The notes: generated from the sequence alone by a model not told the origin. 64,000 bases of DNA from Paenibacillus glycinis (GCF_009909185.1 NZ_JAAAMV010000006.1:1-64000); one strand, 5' to 3'. Counted from the first letter of the stretch, positions 52,064 through 61,566 are shown. A program made the numbers and translations.

Positions 52064-53227
52064 ATGCCGGTCAAACTCGTTTATTTCCTGTTCTTCTACG
52101 TGTTCTTCTACATGGGCAACGCCGTCTACGGCACATTCATTCCGCTCTACTTTCAACATGTCGGCTTCACCCAATCGCAGATCGGAACCTTGCTCGGGCT
52201 CGGACCGCTGATCGCGATCCTGGCTCAGCCGCTCTGGGGCTTGTACAGCGATCGCGCCAAAACGAAAAACAGCGTCCTGCTGCTCCTGCTCGCCTGCACG
52301 GGACTTTCGGTGCTGCTGTATCCGCTGACCAATCAGTTCGTGCTCCTGCTCGTGTTCATCTGCATCTTCACGTTCTTCCAGTCTTCCATCTTCGCGCTGA
52401 GCGACGCGGTCACGCTGGAGGCGCTGGACAAGCGCGGCAGGGGGAATTTCAGCCTCATCCGGCTCGGCGGAACGGTCGGCTTCGCGATCATGTCGATCGT
52501 GTTCGGCGTCATTGCCGAGAAGCGCATCGATCTGCTGTTCGCCGTCTATGCCGCCATTCTGGCGGTCTGCTTCCTGCTTGCCCTCCGCTTTCCCGCCATC
52601 GAAGGCCATCAGGCAAGCAGCCGCAAAATGTCGGTCTGGGTGCTGTTCAAGAACCGGCGGTTGATGCTGTACATCGGGGCGAACTTCGTTTTTCAGGTCA
52701 CGCTGGGCTATTATTACGCCTTCTTCCCGCTCTACTTCAAGGAGCTCGGAGGAGACAGCGCCTGGCTCGGCTGGTCGATGGTCATCTCGTCCATCAGCGA
52801 GGTGCCGTTCCTGCTCCTGTCGAGCCGGATCTTCAAGCGCGTGCAGACCTGGCATATTCTGCTCGGCGCCGGAGCGGCCGCGGCGCTTCGCTGGTACCTG
52901 TTCTCGGCGATCCACAGCGCGGCCTGGCTGCTCCCCGCCCAAGCGCTGCACGGGCTGATCTTCATCGTGCTGTCGGTGACGATGGCGAACGTCATCAACA
53001 AGGAAGTTCCGAACGAGCTGAAGGCAAGCGGACAAACGTTGAACGGCCTGCTGACCTTGGGCGTCGCCCGCATCATCGGGAGCTTGGCCGGCGGCGTGGC
53101 CAGCGAAGCTTTCGGCATGCGCAGCATGTTCTTGTACAATTCGATACTCGCGTTGGTATGCATTCTCGTGTTCGGGATCGTCTTTCAATTGCAGCAGGGC
53201 AAAGACGCGGCGATCTTGCGCGGCTGA
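52064..53227 (+). CDS. MFS transporter
   Basis: A 387-residue membrane protein of the 12-segment major facilitator type. LVYFLFFYVFFYMGNAVYGT and FIPLYFQHVGFTQSQIGTLL form the first helices, then QPLWGLYSDRAKTKN, the usual cytoplasmic loop. It resembles MFS_1-like sugar/nucleoside proton symporters; the substrate is unknown. ATG 52064 follows AAGGAAGG at about 7 nt. Confidence 0.85.
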   Translation: MPVKLVYFLFFYVFFYMGNAVYGTFIPLYFQHVGFTQSQIGTLLGLGPLIAILAQPLWGLYSDRAKTKNSVLLLLLACTGLSVLLYPLTNQFVLLLVFICIFTFFQSSIFALSDAVTLEALDKRGRGNFSLIRLGGTVGFAIMSIVFGVIAEKRIDLLFAVYAAILAVCFLLALRFPAIEGHQASSRKMSVWVLFKNRRLMLYIGANFVFQVTLGYYYAFFPLYFKELGGDSAWLGWSMVISSISEVPFLLLSSRIFKRVQTWHILLGAGAAAALRWYLFSAIHSAAWLLPAQALHGLIFIVLSVTMANVINKEVPNELKASGQTLNGLLTLGVARIIGSLAGGVASEAFGMRSMFLYNSILALVCILVFGIVFQLQQGKDAAILRG

Positions 53228-53288
53228 GCCGACATTGAAGCAAAAAGCGATGCGGCGGCCGAGTTCGCCGAAGCGACCATGACCAACC

Positions 53289-53328
53289 AAAGAGCCTCCA
53301 CCTCCGCGCTGCGGAAATGAAGGCTCTT
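53289..53328. terminator. Bidirectional terminator
   Basis: AAGAGCCT ... AGGCTCTT with a 23-nt loop lies between the MFS gene and sdpI; tails are short. Confidence 0.6.
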
Positions 53329-53380
53329 CGTCTGCGCTCGCGATTGTACGAATGCTCGCCGGCTATCCTTTGCATGCTTT

Positions 53381-54019
53381 TCATTCTTTCAGGCGGGCAA
53401 ACAATACATAAGAGTAAACGACCGGAATGAGCGACGCGACGACAATGGCCGAGAGGAACACGACGATCGGGACGGTGCCGTCGAAGAATGCCGCGATCAG
53501 CGATATGAAGCCGCCGAGCATCATGAGCGGACCGGCGATCCGGTGGGTTCTCCGCCACACTTCCTCGTTGGCCAGCGTCCACGGCGTGCGTATGCCGAAC
53601 ATATAATTTTGCCGCACCTGCGTGATGTAGTTGCCCATGACGGCGAACAGCAGGCCGAGCGCGATCATGACGATTTTCCGCATGTCGACGTGGTAGCCGA
53701 GGTTGTAGGCCACCATGGCCCAGCCAGCCGCTCCCAGGAGCAGCGTCACGCCAAGGCGGGTCACTTCGAAAGCCCTCCCGAAGTTTCGATAGTTCGCCCG
53801 CTTCGGATCCAGGCTCCGGCTGACGCGCAGCAGAAGCGGCACAAGACCGAGCAGCGCCAATACGAGGATCGCCCAGCCTTTATCCATCGTGCCGTTTACC
53901 TCGTTGCCCGGCCCGAAATGCGTCGCCATCGTGTCCGGCAGCCGGTTATATAGAATCAAGGCGCCGATCGCCGGAGAAAGACCGATCAACAGGTACAACG
54001 CTTCCCGTTTATTGCTCAT
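53381..54019 (-). CDS. sdpI: SdpI-like membrane protein
   Basis: A 212-residue membrane protein with six segments. The N-terminal ALYLLIGLSPAIGALILYNR and DTMATHFGPGNEVNGTMDK are the DUF1648/SdpI pattern, and NYMFGIRTPWTLANEEVWRR the conserved SdpI motif. In Bacillus SdpI gives immunity to the SDP toxin and sequesters SdpR. No sdpABC toxin genes are in this window. ATG 54019 has GGAG 7 nt upstream; it overlaps sdpR by 11 bases. Confidence 0.85.
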   Translation of the reverse strand: MSNKREALYLLIGLSPAIGALILYNRLPDTMATHFGPGNEVNGTMDKGWAILVLALLGLVPLLLRVSRSLDPKRANYRNFGRAFEVTRLGVTLLLGAAGWAMVAYNLGYHVDMRKIVMIALGLLFAVMGNYITQVRQNYMFGIRTPWTLANEEVWRRTHRIAGPLMMLGGFISLIAAFFDGTVPIVVFLSAIVVASLIPVVYSYVLFARLKE

Positions 54020-54293
54020 CGTCATGCTCCTTCCCTTCTTTCCCGAGAATGTGAAACATCCAGCCGATGACGTCCTCGACGACCGTCGTATGCAGCGAGT
54101 ACATGATGCTCTGGCCCTGCCGTTCGTCCAGCACCAGCCCCGCCTGCTTCAGGATGTTGAGGTGGTGGGAGATGCTCGGCTTGCTGATATTGAATTGGTC
54201 GGCGACCTCGCCGGCGCTCATGCTTCGGTCCCGAAGCAGACGCAGAATCTGGCGCCGGGTCGGGTCGGCCAACGCTTTGAAGGCATCGTTCAA
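54009..54293 (-). CDS. sdpR: ArsR-family repressor SdpR
   Basis: A 94-residue winged-helix repressor: MNDAFKALADPTRRQILRLL, SMSAGEVADQFNISKPSISH and HHLNILKQAGLVLDERQG are typical SdpR/ArsR. There are no metal-binding cysteines, consistent with SdpR rather than a metal sensor. It probably represses the sdpRI pair by binding the inverted repeat upstream. ATG 54293 has AGAGGA 8 nt upstream. Confidence 0.88.
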   Translation of the reverse strand: MNDAFKALADPTRRQILRLLRDRSMSAGEVADQFNISKPSISHHLNILKQAGLVLDERQGQSIMYSLHTTVVEDVIGWMFHILGKEGKEHDDEQ

Positions 54294-54311
54294 ATCCTCT
54301 TCACCCCTTTA

Positions 54312-54343
54312 TTAGAGATTTAGAATATTATCTAAATATCTAA
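54312..54343. promoter_or_regulatory. Inverted repeat operator of sdpRI
   Basis: TTAGAGATTTAGA (54312-54324), 6 bp, then TCTAAATATCTAA (54331-54343): 13-bp arms with 12 of 13 matches. It is 19 bp upstream of sdpR, the expected place for autorepression. Confidence 0.75.
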
Positions 54344-54409
54344 TAAGAGCATACGATTATCCCGCTGCCGTTGTCAACGGCAGGCGCACGTTCCGCGCGC
54401 TTCATCGGC

Positions 54410-54454
54410 AAAAAGGACCGCCGGGCCACCTTGCGATGGCTCCGGCAGTCCTTG
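54410..54454 (-). terminator. Terminator of uxaC
   Basis: On the minus strand AAGGACTGCCGG ... CCGGCGGTCCTT is followed by TTTTGCC, 20 bp after the uxaC stop. Confidence 0.85.
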
Positions 54455-54471
54455 CGCCCCAATCAAAACAA

Positions 54472-55881
54472 TCAAAACCTGAAGTACGCCTTCGCGTTCT
54501 CGTAGCAGACGCCCTGTACGATCTCGCGCAGCAAGGCTTCGTCGTCCGGCGCCTCGCCCTGTTCGACCCATTCGCCGAGCAGGTTGCAGAAGACGCGGCG
54601 GAAGTATTCGTGCCGCGTGTACGACAGGAAGCTGCGGGAATCCGTCAGCATCCCGACGAAGCGAGGCAGCAGTCCCATGTTGCCGAGCGATTTCAGCTGC
54701 TCCAGCATGCCGTCCTTCGTGTCGTTGAACCACCAGGCGGAGCCGAGCTGGATTTTGCCCGGCACGCCTCCGCCCTGGAAGCTGCCGATGAGCGCCGCCA
54801 GCACGTCGTTGTCCGTCGGATTGATCGAATAGACGATCGTGCGGGGCAGCCGGTCCGTCTCGTCCATCCGGTCCAGCAGGCGGACGAGCGGTCCCGCGAC
54901 GGGGCTGTCGCCGATGGAATCGAAGCCGGTGTCCGGACCGAGCGAAGCGAACTGGCGGGCGTTGTTGTTGCGCTGCGCGTTGATATGGTACTGCATCGAC
55001 CATCCCAGCTCCGCGTAGAGCCGGCCCAGGAACAGCAGCGTATGCGTCTTGTATATGCGCTCTTCTTCGAGCGACACGCCTTCCCCGAGCAGCGCCTTTT
55101 CGTAAATGGAGGCCGCTTCCTCGCGCGTCGTCTCCGCCCACGGCACGTAATCCAGCGCATGGTCGGACACGCGTCCGCCGACGGCGTGAAAATGCCTCGC
55201 CCGCGATTCCAGCGCTTGCAGCAGATCGTCGTAAGAAGCCAGCTTCCGCTGCGCCGATTCGCCGAGCTTCTGCAGATAACCGAGATACGCCGGACGGTTG
55301 ATTTCGAGCGCCTTGTCCGGACGGAAGGAAGGCAGCACGCGGAAGCCGAGCTCGGACGCCTGCGACGCGAGCAGCACGTGATGCTCCAGCGAATCCGCCG
55401 GATCGTCCGTCGTGCAGACGACCTCTACACCCGCGCCGCGAATGAAGTCCTGCACGGCGAAGCCGCCGCCCCGCAGCTTGGCATTGGCCTTCTCCCAGAT
55501 CGCGGGCGCGTTCCGCTCGTTGATCAGCTCCTCGATGCCGAACAGCCGCCGCAGCTCCAGATGCGACCAATGGTAGAGCGGGTTGCCGACCGTCATCGGC
55601 ACGGTGCGGGCATACGCCAGGAAGCGGTCGTAATCGCTGACGCCTTCGCCGCCGGTAATGTATTTCTCCTCGACGCCGTTCGCCCGCATCGCCCGCCATT
55701 TGTAATGATCGCCGTACAGCCATACTTCGGTCAGGTTGGCATACGTGCGGTTCTCGTAAATCTCCTGCTGGCTCAAATGGCAGTGATAATCGATGATGGG
55801 CATGGCGGCCGCATAATCGTGGTATAACCGTTTGGCCGTCTCGTTGCGCAGCATGAAATCGCGATCCATAAACGCTTTCAT
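54472..55881 (-). CDS. uxaC: Glucuronate isomerase
   Basis: A 469-residue UxaC, an amidohydrolase-fold enzyme converting glucuronate to fructuronate (and galacturonate to tagaturonate). MPIIDYHCHLSQQEI, NGVEEKYITGGEGVSDYDRF, HHVLLASQASELG and MQYHINAQRNNNARQF are family blocks. It stands apart from the uxuA/uxuB operon at 13.7-19.7 kb but supplies its substrate. ATG 55881 has GGACGGTG upstream at long spacing; a better start is not visible. It is divergent from an AraC gene. Confidence 0.95.
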   Translation of the reverse strand: MKAFMDRDFMLRNETAKRLYHDYAAAMPIIDYHCHLSQQEIYENRTYANLTEVWLYGDHYKWRAMRANGVEEKYITGGEGVSDYDRFLAYARTVPMTVGNPLYHWSHLELRRLFGIEELINERNAPAIWEKANAKLRGGGFAVQDFIRGAGVEVVCTTDDPADSLEHHVLLASQASELGFRVLPSFRPDKALEINRPAYLGYLQKLGESAQRKLASYDDLLQALESRARHFHAVGGRVSDHALDYVPWAETTREEAASIYEKALLGEGVSLEEERIYKTHTLLFLGRLYAELGWSMQYHINAQRNNNARQFASLGPDTGFDSIGDSPVAGPLVRLLDRMDETDRLPRTIVYSINPTDNDVLAALIGSFQGGGVPGKIQLGSAWWFNDTKDGMLEQLKSLGNMGLLPRFVGMLTDSRSFLSYTRHEYFRRVFCNLLGEWVEQGEAPDDEALLREIVQGVCYENAKAYFRF

Positions 55882-56029
55882 AATCGGGCAGACACCGTCC
55901 TTTTTCCGGAATATTCACTCTCAGCATACCGCAACATTTGCGTGCATTCGCGGCTTTTCTTGCCGAATGCCATTTATAATTCACCTATTTTGCGCTACAC
56001 TCGACCTATCGGGAAACGGAGGCGCAGCC

Positions 56030-56887
56030 ATGAAGCTCAGACCGGACCAGCCCGTCACCTTCGGCGACGAGGACCGCGATTTCTATATCCAGCAGGTTCA
56101 CCGGACCAAGCCGTTCGGGCGAACCAACCATTATCACCCGACCTACGAAATCTATTATTTGGCGTCGGGAGAGCGGGTTCACTTCATCGATCAGCGGACC
56201 GTGCGCCTGACCGCGGGGAATCTCGTGCTCGTCAGCAAGCATGTCGTCCACAACTCGTCGGACATCGGCCCGCCGGAGCACGAGCGCGTCGTCATTAATT
56301 TCAGCGACGCCTTTCTAGGCGCCGGCCATCCGCTTCACGATCCGCTGTTGTTCGGGGCGTTCGCGCGACGTTCGGTCCTGCTCAAGCTGAATTCGCAGGA
56401 ACGCTTCTTCGTGGAGCAGCTGCTGGCCAAAATGGTCGCGGAAGCCGCCCAAGAACGGCCCGGCCGCGAGCTCTACCTGCGCGTGCTGCTCACGGAGCTG
56501 CTGCTCTTCGCCGCGCGGCATCCGGTCGACGAGCGGCCGGAGACGCCGGACCAGCAGAGCCCGCTCCATCAGAAAATCACCGAGATCGCCGCGTATATCA
56601 ACGGGCATTTCACGGCGAAGCTGATGCTGCCGGATCTCGCCAGGCGGTTCTTCGTCAGTCCGTATTATCTGAGCCGCTCCTTCAAAGCCGTCACCGGGTT
56701 CACGCTGATCGAATACGTCAACCTGACCCGCATCCGCGAGGCGCAGCGGCTGCTCCGGGAGACGGAGCTGAAGATCATCGCCGTGGCCGAGCGGACGGGC
56801 TTCGAGAGCGCCGGGCACTTCGACCGGATGTTCAAGAAGCTGACGGGCACGACGCCGCTGCAGTACCGGAAGCTGAGCCGGCTGTAA
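56030..56887 (+). CDS. AraC-family transcriptional regulator
   Basis: A 285-residue protein with a cupin domain (TNHYHPTYEIYYLASGERVH, LTAGNLVLVSKHVVHNSSD) and C-terminal HTH motifs (LPDLARRFFVSPYYLSRSFK; IIAVAERTGFESAGHFDRMF). Divergent from uxaC, so it probably controls it. ATG 56030 follows CGGAGG at 7-8 nt; the longer in-frame start at 55832 runs into uxaC. Confidence 0.87.
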   Translation: MKLRPDQPVTFGDEDRDFYIQQVHRTKPFGRTNHYHPTYEIYYLASGERVHFIDQRTVRLTAGNLVLVSKHVVHNSSDIGPPEHERVVINFSDAFLGAGHPLHDPLLFGAFARRSVLLKLNSQERFFVEQLLAKMVAEAAQERPGRELYLRVLLTELLLFAARHPVDERPETPDQQSPLHQKITEIAAYINGHFTAKLMLPDLARRFFVSPYYLSRSFKAVTGFTLIEYVNLTRIREAQRLLRETELKIIAVAERTGFESAGHFDRMFKKLTGTTPLQYRKLSRL

Positions 56888-57142
56888 CCGGGCTTCGAAG
56901 CTGCCAGCTTCATGTCATTTAAATTAACATTGGAAACGCTATTCATCTAGCCAAGGCAGCGCGATTGCGCTATACTTTTCGAATACGGGCGATCGGGTGC
57001 GCCGAACGGGCAAGGTCGGGATATTGGCTTTCTTCGTTCCGCGTTAGGCTTTCTGCATTCTGCTTGCTGCTTCGCCGCCGTCGCAGGCATTCGACCTGCC
57101 AATGAAAAACACTCCCGCCGATGAATCGAGGTGCATCCTAGC

Positions 57143-57310
57143 ATGAGTCCGCGTTTGATGGTAATCGTCAGCATCTTCTTTATCGGATACGGAATCGTCG
57201 ATATTTTGTTCGTGAATGTGATCCTCGGCGTCGTCCTGCTTCTTGTCGGCGTCTGGATGAACTACGGCGCCTACAAGAAACGCAAGGCCGCGCGCCAAAC
57301 GAAGGAATAG
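57143..57310 (+). CDS. Small two-span membrane protein (55 aa)
   Basis: A 55-residue protein: two hydrophobic stretches (LMVIVSIFFIGYGIVDILF and VILGVVLLLVGVWMNYG) and a basic tail (KKRKAARQTKE). ATG 57143 follows GAGGTG at 9 nt and a terminator lies 30 bp after the stop, so it is a believable single-gene unit. The function is unknown. Confidence 0.6.
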   Translation: MSPRLMVIVSIFFIGYGIVDILFVNVILGVVLLLVGVWMNYGAYKKRKAARQTKE

Positions 57311-57340
57311 CGCCGGCTTGGCCGGCCTCCTTCCTGCAAC

Positions 57341-57382
57341 AACAAACAAGCAGTCTCCCTCGGGAGACTGCTTGTTTGTTGT
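57341..57382. terminator. Bidirectional terminator
   Basis: AAACAAGCAGTCTCCC-TC-GGGAGACTGCTTGTTT is a nearly perfect stem with T-rich and A-rich flanks, between convergent genes. Confidence 0.9.
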
Positions 57383-57467
57383 TAATTATTGCTGCCGCGC
57401 GCCTGTGCCGGCTCCCGCGCTGCGTTCATAGCCTCGCCGCCGGTACCTGTCCGGCTGTCCGGCTGGC

Positions 57468-58295
57468 TCAGTGCAACAGCCGGAGCATTTGCACGACCGG
57501 ACGTCCGTCGCCGCTCAGCCTGATCTCGCGGCTGCGAAGCTGGGATGAGCCGTCCCCGTCAAGGAATATGCCGTTCGCGAGCTTGCCCGCGCCGATCCGT
57601 TCCACGATCGCGGACCGGAAATCGGCCAGCGTCCCTTTCGTCGCGCTGACGATCAAGTACAGGCTGCCGGCGGTGTCGTATACGGCCGCCGAGCGAAGCC
57701 GCTCATCCTCGATGTTCGGCGCCCGCTCGTCCTGGACCCGCTGCCGCCATGCATCGTCCCGGTCCAGGCTCATGCTGATGCCGCCCTGCGCCCAGTACCG
57801 GGAACGGTCCGTCACCTGCAGCTCCGCCTCCCGGCTGGCCGTCTGCACGCTCAGCCGATCGGTCGCGCCGTCCCAGACAAGCGTGCCGCGCGCATACTTG
57901 GCATTGACGTCCCCAGCTCCGTAATACCCGGGCGCCGCATTGACGGGCATGCCGTCCGCGACCGCGATGCTGAGCAGCGCGTCCTCGTAGAAGAACCCGC
58001 CGTTCACGCCGTAATACGGCCCCGTCGTTACATTGGCATGAACCGCGGCCGGGCGGACATTGCCAGGCCGCGTGATCATGTAATGCAGCTCCATCCCGTT
58101 CGCGGCCGTCGCTTGGCCGTACGCATAGTCGTGCGGCATGTTCAGCTCCTCGTCCCGAGGCTGGCCGCCGAACGGACGGACGAGCAGGAAAGCCGCCGCG
58201 CCGAGGAGGAACGCGAATGCCAAGCTGCCGCAGATCATGGGCAGGAGGAGCGATTTTTTCGGTTTTGCCTCCGTGAGGGTCGGTTCGTTCGTCAT
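57468..58295 (-). CDS. Phosphodiester-glycosidase-like protein (NAGPA domain)
   Basis: A 275-residue protein with a single N-terminal membrane segment (residues 15-40) and an extracytoplasmic domain of the NAGPA/phosphodiester glycosidase type: YYGVNGGFFYED near residue 93 and GIFLDGDGSSQLRS near residue 243 are its hallmark motifs. Likely acts on exopolysaccharide or a modified cell-wall sugar; the substrate is inferred. ATG 58295 follows GAGGTTG. Confidence 0.8.
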   Translation of the reverse strand: MTNEPTLTEAKPKKSLLLPMICGSLAFAFLLGAAAFLLVRPFGGQPRDEELNMPHDYAYGQATAANGMELHYMITRPGNVRPAAVHANVTTGPYYGVNGGFFYEDALLSIAVADGMPVNAAPGYYGAGDVNAKYARGTLVWDGATDRLSVQTASREAELQVTDRSRYWAQGGISMSLDRDDAWRQRVQDERAPNIEDERLRSAAVYDTAGSLYLIVSATKGTLADFRSAIVERIGAGKLANGIFLDGDGSSQLRSREIRLSGDGRPVVQMLRLLH

Positions 58296-58423
58296 GCCGT
58301 CGCAACCTCTTCGCGCTAGCGCGTGGAATGTCGTTCCTTTCCTCCATTGTAAAGGAATCGCGCGCGTAAAGGAATTGCGTTCCGGTCACGAACGGCCGGC
58401 GATTCTTCGAGGCGCTTGCTTCT

Positions 58424-61288
58424 TCACGGCTGCGCGTGCAGCAGGCGATAGAGAATCATGCCGGCCTCCGCGCGGTTCAAGGCGGCGCCGGGGTCGAACG
58501 AGCCGTCGGCTCTGCCGTCCGCCAGCCCCGCTTGCGCGATCGCAGCGACGGATCCTTTGGCCCATGCCGGAATCGCCGCGTCATCCGAGAAAGCAGCGCT
58601 TCCGCCGGTGCTGCCTGTCGCCTTCGTCGCTTTCGCCAGCATGACGGCCATTTCGGCACGGGTAATCGGCCGGTCCGGACGGAAGCTGCCGTCCGCATAG
58701 CCGGTAACGATGCCCGCTTGAACGGCTTTCGCCACCGCGTCCGCCGCCCACGCGCCGATCTCGTCCTTGTCGGAGAAGTCGACCGCGGCAGCATCCGGCT
58801 CCCGATCGTTCCACAGGAGGTTAGCCAGCATCACCGCAAACTCCGCTCTCGTCACGGCTTTCGCCGGCTCGAACAGCCCTTCCCCCGTGCCCTGCACCAG
58901 CTGCTTCGCCGCAAGCTCGGCAATCGCCGCGGCCGCCCAATGCCCGGTCGGCAAGTCCTTGAAGGCAGTCTTGATCTCGAGCGCCGCGTACGCGCTGAAA
59001 TGCGGCAGGTTCGCCGTAAAGACGCCGTTCGCATAGCGTCCGCCCGCGTATTGAAGACGGCCGTCTTCGCCGATGGCATAGACGCCCGCAAGGCTGTCGT
59101 CCGTCGGCGTCTTCGCCGTTATCGCGATGCGGACCGGCTTCGCGAACGCCTGCAGCGCGGTCAACGTGCCGTCGGCTTTCTTCACGCCGAGGCTGAACGC
59201 GTATATTCCGCTGAGCGCCGTCATGTCCGCCGGACCGCCGGACTGCTTCGCTTTGCCGAGCAAGGCCTTCGCCTGCTCGGCCGTCAACGCCTCGGCCTTG
59301 AGGACGATCGTCCCCTGCTTCAGTTCATCCGCCGTCACCAATGCCGCCAGCTGCTTCAGCACCGCGGACGGAATCGTCACGCCGAGCGCGTCCAGCTGCA
59401 CCGTGAGCTCCGCGCCGTCGGGAAGCCCCGCCGCTTGCGGCGGAAGCTGAATCTCGCTTACGTCGCCTTTGGCCGCAATCTTGACGCTGCCGTCGGCCGC
59501 GCCACCCGTTAGGTCGAACGGCGAGACGACATAGACGCCGTTATTCGGATTCGGCGTTACCGGAGGCACGTAACCGCCGGCCGGCGGATTCACCGGCGGC
59601 TCCTCCGCCTTCTTCACGACGATCGTCCGCTCCTTCAAGCTTGCCCGGCCGCCTTCGTTCCAGACGACAAGCGTCACCCGGTACGTGCCTTCGTTCTCGT
59701 ACGTATGCGTCGGGCTGACCTCCGTGGACGGAACGTCCTCGCCGAAATCCCACAGGTTCTCGACGATCGTCCCGTTGCCTTGCGACGCGTTCTCGAATGC
59801 AACCGCGGTACCCGGCTCCACGGTCTCCGGCGCTTCGAAATCCGCCACCGGCTTCGCATCCGCGAAACCGCGGGATTCCAGCTGCGTGTCCGTGCCGTTG
59901 CCGCTGACCGTATTGCCGCTCCACTCCAGGTTCTGCGCGCTGTCCGGATACGTCTCGATCGTCGGTCCGGCGTTGCCCGTGATGACGTTATCGACGAAGC
60001 TGATCCGGTCGACGCCCGGCGCGCCCGTCACGTCGATCGCTTTGCCCTCGTTGTTCACGATCCGATTGCTGTCGAACGTCAGGTTTTGCGAGTTGCCGTG
60101 AATCCGTACCCCGTAGCCGTCGTAATCCGTATACGCCGCGCGATCGTCGTCCGCCTGGGTATTTTCGAAGCTGTTCTTATAGAAGTATTGGAACTGCTCG
60201 GTCTCGCTCGCCCCGTCTCCCTGCAGCTGCATGCCCCACATGATCATGTTGCGGACCGTGTTGTAGCCCCAATACTGATAACCGGGTCCAGGCGATTGCT
60301 GCAAGCCGACCTGCTGCCCGCCGTCGACGGTATTGTCGCTCGTCACCGTATGGTCGGACATGATCTCGAGCCCGATGCCGGCCACGGAATCATCCGTCGC
60401 GTGGACGGTGTTGCGGCGGATGGCGTCGTAGCTGGAGCGGACCACGCTCAGCCAATGATCCACCTGGTTGTCCTCCACGAGCGCATGGTTGACGTCCGTA
60501 TGAAGCTCGATGCTGAGTCCGTAGTTGAACTTGCCGGAGCCCGTGACCGCGTTATGCCGCACGACCGCGCCTTCGACGCCGTCATTGAGGAAAATCCCGC
60601 CGCGTCCCGTATCCGCGATCGTGTTGCGCTCGATGACGGGATAGTTCGCGTTCCAGCCGTTGCGGATTGCCGCGCCCCATTCGGAGCCCGTTCCGATGTT
60701 GCTGAAATCGTTGTCCGCGATCTTGACGCGGTCGGTGTGGGCGATCAGGATGCCGAAGGGACCGAAGCCGGTCGTCGCGCCTAGATTCTTGATGCGGTTG
60801 TCGTGAATGTAATGCCCGCTGTTCTGCACGACTTCCGGCGTCGGATCGGAGGTAATGCCACCTGCAACGTTGGCGTTGCCGTTGCCGTCGAGCGTCAGGC
60901 CCGCCACCTCGACGTTGTCCGTCCCGTTCAGGGACAGCATATACCCCGCGGTCGAGCTGTCCGCGGCGTATTGGACGATCGTCGCGTCGCGGCCGTCGCC
61001 GATCAGCTTGATGCCGGACTTGGCTTTAACCGGCGCGGAGATGATATAGGTCCCTGCCGGAACCTGCACCGTGTCACCCTCCGCCGCGGCGTCGATGGCC
61101 GCCTGGATGCCTGCCGTGTCATCCAGCGCATCCGTGCCGTCCGCGCCATAGTTGGTAACGCTTACAACTTGCGGGTCGGCAGCAGCCGGAACTGCCGGCC
61201 ATGCGGGAAGCAGCAGCGCCGCGGCGCTCAGCATGCCGACCAGCTTGGCGCTCCGCTTGCGCGCGTGCTTGCTTGTCGTCTTCTTCAT
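58424..61288 (-). CDS. Secreted beta-helix / PKD / SLH surface protein
   Basis: A 954-residue secreted protein. After the signal peptide (SAAALLLPAWPAVPAAA), residues about 45-480 are a right-handed parallel beta helix of the pectate-lyase/polygalacturonase type (NYGADGTDALDDTAGIQAAI, VQVPAGTYIISAPVKAKSG). A PKD domain (about 490-575; TIVENLWDFGED), a Pro/Asn linker, a beta-rich linker domain (about 610-775) and three SLH repeats (about 780-950: FKDLPTGHWAAAAIAELAAK, ITRAEMAVMLAKAT, ALNRAEAGMILYRLL) follow. It is probably displayed on the S-layer and may cleave or bind plant cell-wall or similar polysaccharides. ATG 61288 follows AAGGAGG. Confidence 0.88.
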   Translation of the reverse strand: MKKTTSKHARKRSAKLVGMLSAAALLLPAWPAVPAAADPQVVSVTNYGADGTDALDDTAGIQAAIDAAAEGDTVQVPAGTYIISAPVKAKSGIKLIGDGRDATIVQYAADSSTAGYMLSLNGTDNVEVAGLTLDGNGNANVAGGITSDPTPEVVQNSGHYIHDNRIKNLGATTGFGPFGILIAHTDRVKIADNDFSNIGTGSEWGAAIRNGWNANYPVIERNTIADTGRGGIFLNDGVEGAVVRHNAVTGSGKFNYGLSIELHTDVNHALVEDNQVDHWLSVVRSSYDAIRRNTVHATDDSVAGIGLEIMSDHTVTSDNTVDGGQQVGLQQSPGPGYQYWGYNTVRNMIMWGMQLQGDGASETEQFQYFYKNSFENTQADDDRAAYTDYDGYGVRIHGNSQNLTFDSNRIVNNEGKAIDVTGAPGVDRISFVDNVITGNAGPTIETYPDSAQNLEWSGNTVSGNGTDTQLESRGFADAKPVADFEAPETVEPGTAVAFENASQGNGTIVENLWDFGEDVPSTEVSPTHTYENEGTYRVTLVVWNEGGRASLKERTIVVKKAEEPPVNPPAGGYVPPVTPNPNNGVYVVSPFDLTGGAADGSVKIAAKGDVSEIQLPPQAAGLPDGAELTVQLDALGVTIPSAVLKQLAALVTADELKQGTIVLKAEALTAEQAKALLGKAKQSGGPADMTALSGIYAFSLGVKKADGTLTALQAFAKPVRIAITAKTPTDDSLAGVYAIGEDGRLQYAGGRYANGVFTANLPHFSAYAALEIKTAFKDLPTGHWAAAAIAELAAKQLVQGTGEGLFEPAKAVTRAEFAVMLANLLWNDREPDAAAVDFSDKDEIGAWAADAVAKAVQAGIVTGYADGSFRPDRPITRAEMAVMLAKATKATGSTGGSAAFSDDAAIPAWAKGSVAAIAQAGLADGRADGSFDPGAALNRAEAGMILYRLLHAQP

Positions 61289-61496
61289 AAGTTCCTCCTT
61301 GATTGGCGATTGAAATTGGCCTCATGCCTAATGATGCGGAATGCACCGGAGGAAAAACACTGTGTTTAACGCGCATTTGTCCGCTTCGAAACTGTAAAAT
61401 CCGCGATTTCCTATGAATGCGCCTGTGAATTGGCGTTCTTCGTGACGATTCGTAGCATGGAGATTCTTATCGCCGCGACACCGCCGCTAGCCGCCA

Positions 61497-61540
61497 ATAA
61501 TAAAACAGCCCGGAAACGCGAGCGCGTTCGTCCGGACTGT
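61497..61540 (-). terminator. Terminator of the VOC/esterase pair
   Basis: On the minus strand ACAGTCCGGA ... TCCGGGCTGT is followed by TTTATTATT, about 25 bp after the VOC gene stop. Confidence 0.8.
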
Positions 61541-61566
61541 CCTTCGCATGCCTATAAGTCAACTCG

